The notes beneath the pieces were generated by a model, which was given only the letters and a program-made list of their open reading frames with translations, searched no databases and was not told the DNA's origin. From NCBI RefSeq assembly GCF_014904705.1, contig NZ_JACZCQ010000003.1, positions 682,001-746,000 on the forward strand: a stretch of DNA of 64,000 bases. The letters run 5' to 3'. Positions 53,235 to 62,141 of the stretch are shown one piece after another. Source of the DNA: Nisaea sediminum (GTDB lineage Bacteria; Pseudomonadota; Alphaproteobacteria; Thalassobaculales; Thalassobaculaceae). The position numbers and the translations under genes were made by a program. How positions within the stretch are numbered: position 1 is the stretch's first letter; every line of letters begins with the position of its first letter.

Positions 53235-53260
53235 AAACGCCCCGCCGAGGCGGGGCGTTT
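53235..53260. terminator. Bidirectional rho-independent terminator
   Basis: AAACGCCCCGCC and GGCGGGGCGTTT form a perfect 12-pair stem around two bases, GC-rich in the middle with A/T ends on both sides. It sits between the stop codons of the convergent dctM and TPP-enzyme genes and works for both strands. Confidence 0.9.
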
Positions 53261-53265
53261 CAATA

Positions 53266-55002
53266 TCAGATCGCCTCGCCGCGGCGGCGCCGCTCGGCAT
53301 CGTCCCAGGCGGTGAGCGCCTGGTAGTCCGGCACGAAGCCGAGCCCCTTCTGCGCATCGGAGGAGACCGCGTCCTGCGAGGTCACCACATCGACCACCGC
53401 CGGTGTGTTCTTCAGCGCGCGTTCGAGGGCGGCCGGGAGATCCGCCGGATCGGTCACCCGCTCGCCATGGGCACCGAAAGCCCGGGCCATCGCGGCATAG
53501 TCCGCGTGCTGCAGCGTGGTGCCGACTACACGGCCGCCATAGTTCGCTTCCTGGTCGAAGCGCTCGATGTTCCAGGCGGCATTGTTCGAGACGATGAAGA
53601 CCGCCTTGGCGCCATGCCGCACCGCGCTGTCAACCTCCATTGCATTGAGACCGAAGGCGCCGTCGCCATTGACCGAGATCACCTGCCGGCCCGGCTCCGC
53701 AAGCGCCGCCGCGACGGCGTAAGGCACACCGACACCGAGACAGCCGAAGGCGCCCGCGTCCATGTAGGTCCTCGCGGAAAGTCCGACGCGGGCGAAGCTC
53801 AACAGATCGCCGCCGTCCGCCACCGCGAGATAATCGGGATCGGCAACTTTCCGGATCGCGTCGAAGATCGCCATCGGATGGATCTTACCGTCCTTGCCCT
53901 TTTCCGGACCGGTGCCGGACGCGCTCTTCGCGATCCGCTCCCGGTGCTTCGAACGAAGGCCCTCCAGCCAGACGGCGTCGCGCGTGCCCGCATCGTTGCC
54001 GAGCGCCTCGGTCAGCGCATCGAGCGCGAGGCCGACATCGGCGAGGATCTCCGGCTGGCCGCGGCGGTTGTCGTAGAGCTCGCCCGCATTGTCGGCAATG
54101 CGGATGAAGGTCGCGTCCGGGAAGATCGCCGGGGAACCGAAGGCGACCTGGTAGTCGAGCTTGCGGCCGAGGGTGATGACGAGATCCGCCTGCGCCATCG
54201 CCGCCGCCCGCACGGCACCGACCACGGAGGGATGATCCGCCGGCACGAGGCCCCGGCTTTCCTGCGTGTCGAGATAGAGCGCGTCGGCGGCATCGAGGAA
54301 GCGCACCAGCGCGCCGCCTGCCCAGCGCGCGCCGCGGCCGCTGATCACCAGCGGACGGCGGGCGGCACGGATCGCGGCGACGGCCTCGGAAACCCGCTCC
54401 GGCACAGGCGCCGGACGGCGCGGCGGCTTCGGCGCCATCCAGTCGGCCGGGATCAGGTTTTCCGGCACGTGCGTGCGGAGCACGTCGGTCGGGATCTCGA
54501 TATAGACCGGCCCCGGCTCACCGCGGTCCCCCATGGCCGAGGAGATCGCCTCGTCCAGCTCGCGGATCACCTGGTCCGCCACCCGGGCGGTGCGGGAGTA
54601 GCGCGTCACCGGACGCAGGATGTCGGTATGCGGGATGTCCTGCAGCGGGCCCATATTCGCCTGCGGGCGCGAGGTGCAGCCGCCGATCAGCAGCACCGGC
54701 ATGCGGGCGAGCGAGGCATTCGCCATCGCCGTCACCGTATTGGTGACGCCCGGTCCCGCGGTCACCATGGCGACGCCGAGCGTGCCGGTCAGCTCCGCAT
54801 GAGCGTGCGCCATATGCACGGCCGCCGCCTCGTGGCGCACGTCGTAGACCTTGAGGCCGTTCCGCGTCGCATGGTCCCAGATCGGCTGGATATGGCCGCC
54901 CTGCAGGCCGAAGAAACGGTCGATGCCGCGTTCCTTCAAGAGGCGCGCGATCCAGGCGGCGACGTTGAGCGTGTCCGCATTGAGGTCCTGTACGTCGGTC
55001 AT
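53266..55002 (-). CDS. Thiamine-pyrophosphate enzyme, acetolactate synthase/2-hydroxyacyl-CoA lyase-like
   Basis: From ATG 55002, seven bases after AGGGAG, the protein has 578 residues and the three-domain POX fold. The N-terminal domain has the catalytic Glu in [15 protein letters not shown] and [17 protein letters not shown]. The middle FAD/CoA-type domain reads [22 protein letters not shown]. The TPP site is [24 protein letters not shown] followed by NN. Several branches (acetolactate synthase, oxalyl-CoA decarboxylase, 2-hydroxyacyl-CoA lyase) share these. The adjacent acyl-CoA synthetase makes a CoA-dependent lyase or decarboxylase attractive. The gene starts 29 bases after the synthetase stop. 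Confidence 0.88.
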   Translation of the reverse strand: MTDVQDLNADTLNVAAWIARLLKERGIDRFFGLQGGHIQPIWDHATRNGLKVYDVRHEAAAVHMAHAHAELTGTLGVAMVTAGPGVTNTVTAMANASLARMPVLLIGGCTSRPQANMGPLQDIPHTDILRPVTRYSRTARVADQVIRELDEAISSAMGDRGEPGPVYIEIPTDVLRTHVPENLIPADWMAPKPPRRPAPVPERVSEAVAAIRAARRPLVISGRGARWAGGALVRFLDAADALYLDTQESRGLVPADHPSVVGAVRAAAMAQADLVITLGRKLDYQVAFGSPAIFPDATFIRIADNAGELYDNRRGQPEILADVGLALDALTEALGNDAGTRDAVWLEGLRSKHRERIAKSASGTGPEKGKDGKIHPMAIFDAIRKVADPDYLAVADGGDLLSFARVGLSARTYMDAGAFGCLGVGVPYAVAAALAEPGRQVISVNGDGAFGLNAMEVDSAVRHGAKAVFIVSNNAAWNIERFDQEANYGGRVVGTTLQHADYAAMARAFGAHGERVTDPADLPAALERALKNTPAVVDVVTSQDAVSSDAQKGLGFVPDYQALTAWDDAERRRRGEAI

Positions 55003-55031
55003 TCCCATTCTCCCTTGAAGCCCTTTTCGGG

Positions 55032-56591
55032 TCAGTTGTCGGCGGCGCGGCTGGCCAGCAGCTCGCGCAGCAATCCGTGCTGGATCTTTCCGGTGGCCGT
55101 GCGCGGCATCTCGTCCGCGGCGATGAAGGTGACGACGCGCGGGCGCTTGTAGCCGGCGAGCCGACCGCGGGACCATTCGATCAGGGCGTCGGCGCCGACC
55201 GCGGCACCGTCACGCAGCACGATCGCGGCCTCGACCCGCTCGCCCCAGCGGTCGTCCGGGCGGCCGACCACGGCGACGTCGCGCACGTCGGGATGCTGCG
55301 CCAGCACCGCCTCGACCTCGGTCGGATAGATGTTCTCGCCGCCCGAGATGATCATGTTCTTCTTGCGGTCGATCAGGCGGATGAAGCCGTCCGACTCGCG
55401 CAGGGCCACGTCGCCGACCGAGAGATAGTCGCCGCGGAAGGCTTCCGCCGTCTTGTCCGGCCGGTTCCAGTAGCCGTCGAAAACGTAGGGCCCGCAGCTG
55501 TGAAGCTCCCCCGGTGTGCCGTCCGGCACCTCTTCGCCCGCGTCGTCGAGCAGGCGGATCGGCAGGGAGCCGACGACCTCACGGCCGACCGAGCCCAGAT
55601 GGTCGAACTGCTCGTCCGGATGCAGCATCGTGACCCACCCGGCCTCTGTGGACCCATAGAGCTCGAAGAGCCCCGAGTTCGGGAACATCTCCATCACCCG
55701 GCGCTTGGTCTCGGCTCTTGCGGGAGCGGAGGAGATCATCAGCTTCTCCATGCGACCGAGATCGCCGGCCTTGTGCCGGAGGTCGAGCATCATCTCGTAA
55801 TGGGTCGGCACCAGCGAAGTGAAGCTCGCCCCGGTCTCCGAGAGCGCCCGGAGGCAGCGCTCGGCATCGAAACTCCGCCGGGAGAAGACGCTGGTCGCGG
55901 CGCCGCAATGCAGGAAGGACGAGAAGAAATAGAGCGAATTGGCGTGACACATCGGCATCACCAGCATTGCCTCGTCGTTGCGCCCGAGCCCCAGCTCCAC
56001 CGCAGTCATCAGGGCGAGATTGCCGATCCCCTCATGCCCGCGGATCGCCCCTTTCGGATTGCCTGTCGTGCCCGAGGTGTACATCAGGCACCATGGATCC
56101 GAAGGCGCGACGGCAACAGCCGGTTCGCGCGAAGAAGCTGCTGCGATCAGGTCCTCGTAGCCGCGCCAGCCGGAGGCGGTGGCACTGCCGCCAAAATGGA
56201 CAAACCGGCTCTCGGGCAGGTTGAGATCGCCGCGTATCGCGTCGATCGTATCGTGCAGCTCCTGCTCCGCGATGACGGCAGAGACAGAGCAGTCCTGCAG
56301 GATGAAGCGGATCTCCGGCGCCACCAGACGGAAGTTCACCGGCACGGCGACAAGGCCGGCCTTGGCCGCCGCAGCGTAAATCTCCAGCCACTCGACCCGG
56401 TTCCAGGCGAGCACGCCGAAACGGTCGCCCTTCGAGAGACCGAGGCCGAGGAGAGCATTGGCAAGACGGCAGGCGCGCTCGTTCCAGAGCGCGAAGCTCA
56501 TCTCCCGTTCAAGATCGCGGCCGCCGATCCGGCCGGGTTGCAGGCGTGCCTGCGCGGACAGCATCTGCCCGATATTCGGCATGGGTGTCAT
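55032..56591 (-). CDS. AMP-forming acyl-CoA synthetase/ligase
   Basis: From ATG 56591, with GGGGGA upstream, the protein has 519 residues of the ANL superfamily. [18 protein letters not shown] is the P-loop-like A3 motif, [15 protein letters not shown] is A5, [39 protein letters not shown] covers A7-A8, and [16 protein letters not shown] holds the A10 catalytic Lys. It activates a carboxylic acid with ATP and CoA. Its start lies inside the end of the GntR gene (83-base overlap). With the TPP enzyme downstream it may supply a 2-hydroxyacyl- or 2-oxoacyl-CoA. The acid is unknown. Confidence 0.93.
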   Translation of the reverse strand: MTPMPNIGQMLSAQARLQPGRIGGRDLEREMSFALWNERACRLANALLGLGLSKGDRFGVLAWNRVEWLEIYAAAAKAGLVAVPVNFRLVAPEIRFILQDCSVSAVIAEQELHDTIDAIRGDLNLPESRFVHFGGSATASGWRGYEDLIAAASSREPAVAVAPSDPWCLMYTSGTTGNPKGAIRGHEGIGNLALMTAVELGLGRNDEAMLVMPMCHANSLYFFSSFLHCGAATSVFSRRSFDAERCLRALSETGASFTSLVPTHYEMMLDLRHKAGDLGRMEKLMISSAPARAETKRRVMEMFPNSGLFELYGSTEAGWVTMLHPDEQFDHLGSVGREVVGSLPIRLLDDAGEEVPDGTPGELHSCGPYVFDGYWNRPDKTAEAFRGDYLSVGDVALRESDGFIRLIDRKKNMIISGGENIYPTEVEAVLAQHPDVRDVAVVGRPDDRWGERVEAAIVLRDGAAVGADALIEWSRGRLAGYKRPRVVTFIAADEMPRTATGKIQHGLLRELLASRAADN

Positions 56592-57276
56592 CTGTGGTTT
56601 CCCCCGTCCGCGCCTTCTCGAGGGCGCTTGCCAGCAATTCGCAGGCGTTCTGAACGTGATCGACGGCCAGTCTTTCGGCCGCCGCCCCGTCTCCCTTGAG
56701 CACGGCGTCCAGAATGGCGCCATGCTGATTCCAGATCGTCTCCGGCCGTTCCGCCTGGCGCAGCACGTCGACCATCGCCCGGCGCAGGAAGCGCCAGTGC
56801 GGCTCGGCCGTGCTCGCCAGCATCGGATTTCCGGAGGCGGCGTAAATCATGAAATGGAAGGCATCGTCCTGCCGCATCAGCGCGACCGAGTCTCCGGCCC
56901 CGGCTGCCTTTTCGGCCGCCTCCAGCTGCATCGCGCCCTTGGCTTTCAGCGAGGCCGCAAGCGACGGCTCGGCTGCGACACGCGCCGCTGCCTGCTTGGC
57001 GGCCCAGCCGTCGAGCGCGGCGCGAATACCGTAATGGTCCCGCATCCGCTGGGCATCGAGCGGCGCGACGAAGAGGCCTCGCCTGCCCAGCTCCTCGACC
57101 ATGCCGTCCGCCTTCAGCCGCGACATGACCTGCTGGATCGGCTGCCGCGAGACCCCGAAGCGGGCGGCGAGCTTCTCCTGCACGAGGTGAGTGCCGGCCT
57201 CGAGACGGCCGTCGCAGATCTCCTCGACGAGTGCGTCGTAGACCTGGTCGGTCAGATTGGGAGCGGTTTCGAGCAT
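56509..57276 (-). CDS. GntR family transcriptional regulator (FCD type)
   Basis: The 255-residue protein has the GntR winged helix (LTDQVYDALVEEICDGRLEAGTHLVQEKLAARFGVSRQPIQQVMSRLKADGMVEELG region) and an FCD ligand domain with RQDDAFHFMIYAASGN carrying the metal-binding His. The last 30 residues, which overlap the synthetase gene, are Arg- and Thr-rich and outside the conserved domain. It heads the unit GntR-synthetase-TPP enzyme and probably regulates it through the palindrome just upstream of its start. Confidence 0.93.
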   Translation of the reverse strand: MLETAPNLTDQVYDALVEEICDGRLEAGTHLVQEKLAARFGVSRQPIQQVMSRLKADGMVEELGRRGLFVAPLDAQRMRDHYGIRAALDGWAAKQAAARVAAEPSLAASLKAKGAMQLEAAEKAAGAGDSVALMRQDDAFHFMIYAASGNPMLASTAEPHWRFLRRAMVDVLRQAERPETIWNQHGAILDAVLKGDGAAAERLAVDHVQNACELLASALEKARTGETTDDTHAEYRADAVRAGTPATRPDRRPRS

Positions 57277-57295
57277 CTATTTACGCCATGCAATA

Positions 57296-57317
57296 TGAAT
57301 TCTGAATTCAGAGTTCA
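57296..57317. promoter_or_regulatory. Near-perfect 22-base inverted repeat, candidate GntR operator
   Basis: The core TCTGAATTCAGA is a perfect palindrome, and the outer arms TGAA and TTCA also pair, leaving only one mismatched pair in 22 bases. It ends or begins 20 bases from the GntR start codon, in AT-rich DNA. Autoregulation of the GntR-synthetase-TPP operon is the simplest interpretation. Confidence 0.55.
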
Positions 57318-57553
57318 ATATAATGGGATACGTGTGGAGTCAACCGACGGCGATCATCGGCGCATCAGCCCGGCATTCTTCCCGGAGATGAATACGGTGA
57401 CCAGAAACGCGACGATGTGATGTCACGCGAAAAACGTGTAGACTGCGCTTTATCAGGCGGGTCGCGGATACCTCGTGACCGGCGCCGGATACGACGCCAC
57501 GCCACGGCCGACTGCGACCCTCGAACCTGTCAATTGTTCGGGAGGAGCAAATC

Positions 57554-58414
57554 ATGGCCGTCACCGACCAGATCAGAAATCCGATAGAATGGGGCTGGGA
57601 CCAGCTCCGCGAACTTCAGCACGCACTCGGCGCAACGGGTCACGCGCTCGGCGGCGCCGGGACGCTTCCAACCGTCCGACGGATCGACATCGACGATCTT
57701 CGCGACGCGCTGGAGCGCGGCATCGCCGATTTCGGCGCCAGCCGGACCGACGTCGTCTTCCTCTGCCTCGTCTATCCGGTCGCGGGCCTGTTCCTGTCCC
57801 ATCTTCTGTTCGGATACGATTTCCTGCCGATGCTGTTCCCGCTCGCCTCTGGCTTCGCCCTGCTCGGTCCGATCGCGGCCGTCGGGCTCTACGAGATGAG
57901 CCGGAAGCGGGAACTGGGCCGCAAGGTCTCCTGGGCCGACGCCCTAGGCGTGGTGAAATCCCCCGCAGCGGGAGCGATCTTCGTCCTCGGGCTCTACCTG
58001 CTCGCGCTCTTCATCGCGTGGATCCTCGTCGCCTACGGGATCTACTACATGACCCTCGGACCGGAACCGCCGACATCCGTATCCGGCTTCGTCAGCGACG
58101 TTTTCACCACCGCCGCCGGCTGGGCGATGATCGCCCTCGGGATCGGCGCCGGCTTCCTCTTCGCAGCCGCCGCCCTGACCCTCAGCGTGGTCTCCTTCCC
58201 CCTCCTGCTTGACCGCGATGTCGGCCTCTATCCGGCGATCGCCACCTCGATCCGGGCGGTCGCCGCAAATCCATACCCGATGGCGGTGTGGGGCCTCGTC
58301 GTGGCCGGCGGCCTGATGCTCGGCACGATACCGCTCTTCATCGGTCTGGCGGTGGTGATGCCGGTACTCGGTCATGCGACCTGGCACCTCTATCGCAGGC
58401 TTGTCCCGAGGTGA
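57554..58414 (+). CDS. DUF2189 family integral membrane protein
   Basis: The 286-residue protein is preceded by an excellent ribosome site (GGGAGGAG). After about 60 soluble residues, with VRRIDIDDLRDALERGIADF typical of DUF2189, come six or so membrane segments, among them VVFLCLVYPVAGLFLSHLLFGY, FPLASGFALLGPIAAVGLYEMSRKRE and VSFPLLLDRDVGLYPAIATSIRAVAANP. The last of these, before two final helices, is a strong family signature. The family's function is not established; some members lie near cytochrome oxidase genes. It stands alone here. Confidence 0.9.
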   Translation: MAVTDQIRNPIEWGWDQLRELQHALGATGHALGGAGTLPTVRRIDIDDLRDALERGIADFGASRTDVVFLCLVYPVAGLFLSHLLFGYDFLPMLFPLASGFALLGPIAAVGLYEMSRKRELGRKVSWADALGVVKSPAAGAIFVLGLYLLALFIAWILVAYGIYYMTLGPEPPTSVSGFVSDVFTTAAGWAMIALGIGAGFLFAAAALTLSVVSFPLLLDRDVGLYPAIATSIRAVAANPYPMAVWGLVVAGGLMLGTIPLFIGLAVVMPVLGHATWHLYRRLVPR

Positions 58415-58504
58415 GACCCGCCGCAACGGCCGCCTAATTTGTCTGCCGGGCCGGGAGGCGCCATAGTGCGCCTGTCACGCAATCCCCCGGCCCGGCGGAG
58501 AGAC

Positions 58505-59353
58505 ATGCCCGAACTGAAGAAACTGACCGGCTATATCGGTGCGGAAATAAAGGGACTCGAGCTCGGCGAAGAGATCGAGGCACCTAACGCCGCGCTCCTG
58601 CGCCAATGCCTCGCCGAGCACCAGGTGATCGTGCTGCGCGGCCAGCATCTCGACCGGTTGAAGCAGAAGGCGCTCAACCGTGTCTTCGGCGAACCGATGC
58701 GCCTGCCTTATGTCGAGCCACTCCCGGAGGATCCTGAAACCATCGCGGTGCTGAAAGAGGCCGACGAGGGTGGTGGCGGCGTTTTCGGCGGCGAATGGCA
58801 CTCGGATTTCAGCTTCCTCGCGAACCCGCCCGCGGGCTCGGTGCTGAACGCGGTGGAAATTCCGGAGGTCGGCGGCGACACCGTCTGGGCCAGCCAGACG
58901 GCGGCCTACGCCTCGCTCCCGAAGGATCTGAAAGACATCGTCAATGGCCGCAGGGCGGTGCATGTCGGCAAGCCTTACGGCGTGAAGTTCGCGCCGCCGG
59001 AGGAAACCCGGTCCGGCGCCTCGATCCGCATGACGCGCGGCGATCCGGCGGCCGACAGGGAAACCTTCCACCCGGCGGTGATCACCGAGCCGCTGACGGG
59101 TGCGAAAGCGCTCTTCCTGAACCCGATCTACACGACGCGCTTCGACGGCATGACGGAGGAAGAGAGCGAACCTCTGCTGCAGGCGATCTATCGTCACTGC
59201 ACCCGGCCCGATTTCTCCTGCCGACATCGCTGGCAGCCAGGCGACGTCGTGGTCTGGGACAACCGGACCACACTGCATTATGCGACCAACGACTATGACG
59301 GCCACCGCCGCCTGCTCTACCGCACCACCTTCACGGGCGCCCCGCCGCAATAG
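58505..59353 (+). CDS. TauD/TfdA family 2-oxoglutarate-dependent dioxygenase
   Basis: From ATG 58505, after GGAGAGA, the protein has 282 residues. The iron ligands can be placed: His and Asp in GEWHSDFSFLANPP and the distal His in TLHYATNDYDGHRRLLYRTTF, with the 2-oxoglutarate-binding Arg just after it. HVGKPYGVKFAPPEETR and ALFLNPIYTTRFDGMTEEES are typical of the family. Such enzymes hydroxylate taurine, alkylsulfates, phenoxyacids or carnitine-type compounds. The substrate is unknown; it converges with the CmcJ-like gene, and the pair may form a small oxidative module. Confidence 0.93.
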   Translation: MPELKKLTGYIGAEIKGLELGEEIEAPNAALLRQCLAEHQVIVLRGQHLDRLKQKALNRVFGEPMRLPYVEPLPEDPETIAVLKEADEGGGGVFGGEWHSDFSFLANPPAGSVLNAVEIPEVGGDTVWASQTAAYASLPKDLKDIVNGRRAVHVGKPYGVKFAPPEETRSGASIRMTRGDPAADRETFHPAVITEPLTGAKALFLNPIYTTRFDGMTEEESEPLLQAIYRHCTRPDFSCRHRWQPGDVVVWDNRTTLHYATNDYDGHRRLLYRTTFTGAPPQ

Positions 59354-59374
59354 CCGGGCGCCCGCGACGCTGCT

Positions 59375-60238
59375 CTAGATCACCACATAGGTGCGGATCT
59401 CGATGCTCTCGCGCGCCGGCGTCGCATCGGTCTGGGACGGCAGCTGGAACGCACTGTGCGGCGTGAACCGGGCACGGCCGTCATCCAGGCTGTCCCAGCC
59501 CTTGATCAGCAGGATCTCGTCGTGCGTCATTTCCGGCGCGTAGTACCAGCGTTGTGCCGCGTCATGGGCGAGGTGGTAGATCTCGCCGACCCGGTTCGGG
59601 AAGACCTGATCGGTCGCGACGAGGTCTTCCGGCCGGATGCTCGTGGCATCGGCGAGGGCGAGCGGTGAGCGCTGCACCGGACCGACGATCGGACGCCAGA
59701 CATTGATCTGGACGATGCGCCTGCCTGCGGACAGAAACTGCTCGAACGTCTCGTCGCCGAACACGTCGCGGGCCCGCTGCGGCCCGCTCCGGGCGGTGTA
59801 GTCGACATGGATACGTGTGGCCGCGCCGCGGTTTCCGTCCTTGTTGCGAGCGCCGGCTCCACCGTCGGAGCGGCGGGTCGCATCGAAGATCGCGACTTCG
59901 GCCGCCCCTAACTCCGTCTTCAGCAGGGAGCGGATCTCGGCGTAATAGGCGCTCTCCACTTCGGCGTCGTCATAGAGATCCGCGACGGCGGTCGGCGCGG
60001 TACGGAGCGCAAACCCTTCGCGGTCCAGGGAAAAGGAACCGCCCGTGACACGCATGTCCGCCACCAGCACATGCTTTTCAACCGTCTCGAAACCGAACTT
60101 CGGCGCGCCGCCCGTATAGGCTTGGCTGTAGAGTACGGGCTTGTCGGCCTGCGGCACGATAAATGTCATCGGCGCAACCACGTCGGCGGCGACCGCATTG
60201 TTGTGATTGTAGAGCCTTTCCTGCACGGAACCGGTCAT
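59375..60238 (-). CDS. CmcJ/NvfI family oxidoreductase
   Basis: From ATG 60238 the protein has 287 residues. RIHVDYTARSGPQRARDVFG, RRIVQINVWRPIVGPVQRSPLALAD, EIYHLAHDAAQRWYYAPEMTHDEILLIKGWDS and FTPHSAFQLPSQTDATPARESIEIRTYVVI follow the family of CmcJ (cephamycin C-7 methoxylation) and fungal NvfI-type enzymes. The HxD in HVDY and the His in FTPHSAF are the likely iron ligands. Relatives act in secondary metabolism and in unknown bacterial pathways. It lies downstream of a LysR regulator with shared candidate binding sites. Confidence 0.88.
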   Translation of the reverse strand: MTGSVQERLYNHNNAVAADVVAPMTFIVPQADKPVLYSQAYTGGAPKFGFETVEKHVLVADMRVTGGSFSLDREGFALRTAPTAVADLYDDAEVESAYYAEIRSLLKTELGAAEVAIFDATRRSDGGAGARNKDGNRGAATRIHVDYTARSGPQRARDVFGDETFEQFLSAGRRIVQINVWRPIVGPVQRSPLALADATSIRPEDLVATDQVFPNRVGEIYHLAHDAAQRWYYAPEMTHDEILLIKGWDSLDDGRARFTPHSAFQLPSQTDATPARESIEIRTYVVI

Positions 60239-60332
60239 CTCTCGTCTCCTTGTCGGCGGGCAGCTTCCATCCAGCTGCGATGTCCCGAAGGTGGGTCTGC
60301 CGCATCCCGGAGACAAAAGAGAAGAACTCAAT

Positions 60333-60357
60333 ATGACTTGAGAAAAACTCAAGTCAT
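60333..60357. promoter_or_regulatory. Perfect inverted repeat ahead of the CmcJ-like gene, candidate LysR site
   Basis: ATGACTTGAG and CTCAAGTCAT pair perfectly over ten bases with a five-A spacer, about 95 bases upstream of the CmcJ-like start codon and six bases after the LysR stop. A similar dyad with the same arm spacing precedes the LysR gene itself (61276-61294). It could also act as a terminator for the LysR gene, since the two possibilities overlap. Confidence 0.55.
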
Positions 60358-60362
60358 GACCT

Positions 60363-61274
60363 TCATGCGCGGTTCGCCGTGAAGATACCGGCCTGCTCAA
60401 GCAGCCACCGCTTCACGCGCCGAGCCGGAGCCGAAAGCGGATGACCCGTGGGGTGGCAGAGATAATAGGCCGCGCCGCTCGGCCCCGTCGCACCGAAGGG
60501 CGTGACCAGAGTGCCCCGGGCCAGACGGTCCTCGATGTAGGGCGCGCGGCCCATGGCAATGCCGTGACCGGCTTCCGCCACCTGGAGCCCCTGCTCGGTA
60601 ACGTCGAGCTCCAGCGCCGAACTGAGGTCCGGCGGCGCCAGCCCGCGCGCGCGCGACCATTCGCGCCACTCGTCCGGAATGGTCCGGATGACGATGAGGC
60701 GGTTCTGCCTCAATACCGCCTCGATATCCTCAACCCCCTCGGGCACCAACCCCGGCGCCGCCACCGGCGTCGCGTTGTCGTCGAAAAGAAACGTCTTCTC
60801 GACATCCTGCCAGTTTCCACGGCCATACCGGATGGCCAGATCCACCTGGTCCCGGAGCAGATCGACGACCCGCGTTGTCGGGACCAGTTGCAGGTCGAGA
60901 TCGGGATTGGCCGCCTCGAAGGCCCCGAGCCTCGGCAGCAGCCAGATCGCGGCCATCGAGGTTGGCAACGTCACCCGGACGACCGCATGCCCATCCTCCG
61001 GAAGCACGGCCCGGGTCGCGGCTTCCAGTTCGCGGATCGCCGGGTCGAGGCGGGCAAGGTAGCGCTCGCCGGTTTCCGTAAGCGCAAGCCGGCGGCCGGT
61101 CCGGTCGAACAGCCTGGTCTTGAGCAGGGATTCCAATTGCCGGATCTGGTGACTGATCGCCGACTCCGTGACACCGAGAGCGTCAGCGGCATCCACGAGG
61201 CGGCCGTGCTGTGCCGCGGCCCGGAAGGCGAGGAGCGCGCGGAAGGGCGGAAGCCGGAAATCTTTCTGAGCCAT
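60363..61274 (-). CDS. LysR family transcriptional regulator (GcvA-like)
   Basis: The 303-residue protein has the LysR helix-turn-helix: LPPFRALLAFRAAAQHGRLVDAADALGVTESAISHQIRQLESLLKTRLFDRTGRRLALTETG in outline, starting with the PPF/L-x-A-L-x-A-F pattern of GcvA relatives. The C-terminal periplasmic-binding-like domain senses a small metabolite (QVDLAIRYGRGNWQDVEKTFLFDDNATPV). It is divergent from the methyltransferase at 61404 and upstream of the CmcJ-like gene. Dyads resembling each other precede both the LysR and CmcJ-like genes, so it likely controls both. Confidence 0.94.
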   Translation of the reverse strand: MAQKDFRLPPFRALLAFRAAAQHGRLVDAADALGVTESAISHQIRQLESLLKTRLFDRTGRRLALTETGERYLARLDPAIRELEAATRAVLPEDGHAVVRVTLPTSMAAIWLLPRLGAFEAANPDLDLQLVPTTRVVDLLRDQVDLAIRYGRGNWQDVEKTFLFDDNATPVAAPGLVPEGVEDIEAVLRQNRLIVIRTIPDEWREWSRARGLAPPDLSSALELDVTEQGLQVAEAGHGIAMGRAPYIEDRLARGTLVTPFGATGPSGAAYYLCHPTGHPLSAPARRVKRWLLEQAGIFTANRA

Positions 61275-61275
61275 C

Positions 61276-61294
61276 CCTGAAGTTTATCTCAAGT
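61276..61294. promoter_or_regulatory. Imperfect dyad at the LysR start, candidate autoregulatory site
   Basis: CCTGAAG, five bases, CTCAAGT: the right half is identical to the dyad at 60348-60354, and the left half matches that site in four of seven positions. It abuts the LysR start codon. Binding here would fit autoregulation, and it could also reach the divergent methyltransferase promoter. Confidence 0.4.
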
Positions 61295-61403
61295 CCGGCC
61301 CGGCGCCGAGCGGGAAGTGCTGCGGCTCCGCATGCCGCGATGCCGGCCATTGTGCGGACCGCCCCCAGGAGGCACACTGCGGCGCAAGAGGAAGGACGGA
61401 ACG

Positions 61404-62006
61404 ATGGTTGCAAACGACGCTACGCAGGCGGACGGCCTCAAGCTCAATCTCGGCTGCGGCAAGGTCATTCGCGAGGGCTGGATCAATCACGACATCATGC
61501 CGGGGCCCGGCGTCGATATCGTCTACGATCTGGAGACCTGCGGGATCGAGCCCTTCCCCCTCGCCGACGATTCCGTCTCGGAGATCCACGCCTCGCACCT
61601 GATCGAGCATATCGACCGCACGCTCCCCTTCATGCAGGAGATGTGGCGCATCGCGAGACCCGGCTGCCGGTTCGAGCTGAAACTACCGTTCGGTGCGACC
61701 GACATGGCCTCGGCCGACCCGACCCACAAGCGGCTCTATTTCATCCGAAGCTTCGACTATTTCCAGCAGCCCTTCTACAATTTCGCCGATTACGGCTATC
61801 GCGGCGACTGGGGGACGGACAACGTGATCTTCCGTATCCCCGCCAGCGTCGCCGGTTCGGACAATGCCGAGCGCCTGATGCATCGCATCAACACCGAACG
61901 CAATCTGGTTGCAGAAATGGAAGTTCATCTGGTTGCAATGAAACCGATGCGGCCGAATGACCGGAAACTCATGACTCTTCCGAACGTCAACTTGGTCATT
62001 GTTTAA
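61404..62006 (+). CDS. SAM-dependent methyltransferase, class I
   Basis: From ATG 61404, with GGAAGGACGG upstream, the protein has 200 residues. LKLNLGCGKVIREGWINHDIM is motif I, VDIVYDLETCGIEPFPLADDSVSEIHASHLIEHIDRT supplies the acidic loop and catalytic-side strand, and EMWRIARPGCRFELKLPFG is the post-motif region, the pattern of the predicted-SAM methyltransferases found in polysaccharide and lipid clusters. The substrate is unknown. It is divergent from the LysR gene and upstream of fliG. Confidence 0.88.
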   Translation: MVANDATQADGLKLNLGCGKVIREGWINHDIMPGPGVDIVYDLETCGIEPFPLADDSVSEIHASHLIEHIDRTLPFMQEMWRIARPGCRFELKLPFGATDMASADPTHKRLYFIRSFDYFQQPFYNFADYGYRGDWGTDNVIFRIPASVAGSDNAERLMHRINTERNLVAEMEVHLVAMKPMRPNDRKLMTLPNVNLVIV

Positions 62007-62141
62007 ACCGAACACTCGTCAGTCGCGGGGCCGGGCGCGATCAAATCGATCCAAAGGCCCATTTTTTTCGCGATATAATTACGTTTATGATTTTGTTACA
62101 TTTCATTAGGTTTTTCGCTTCCTTCTGAGAAAGCTGACCCT

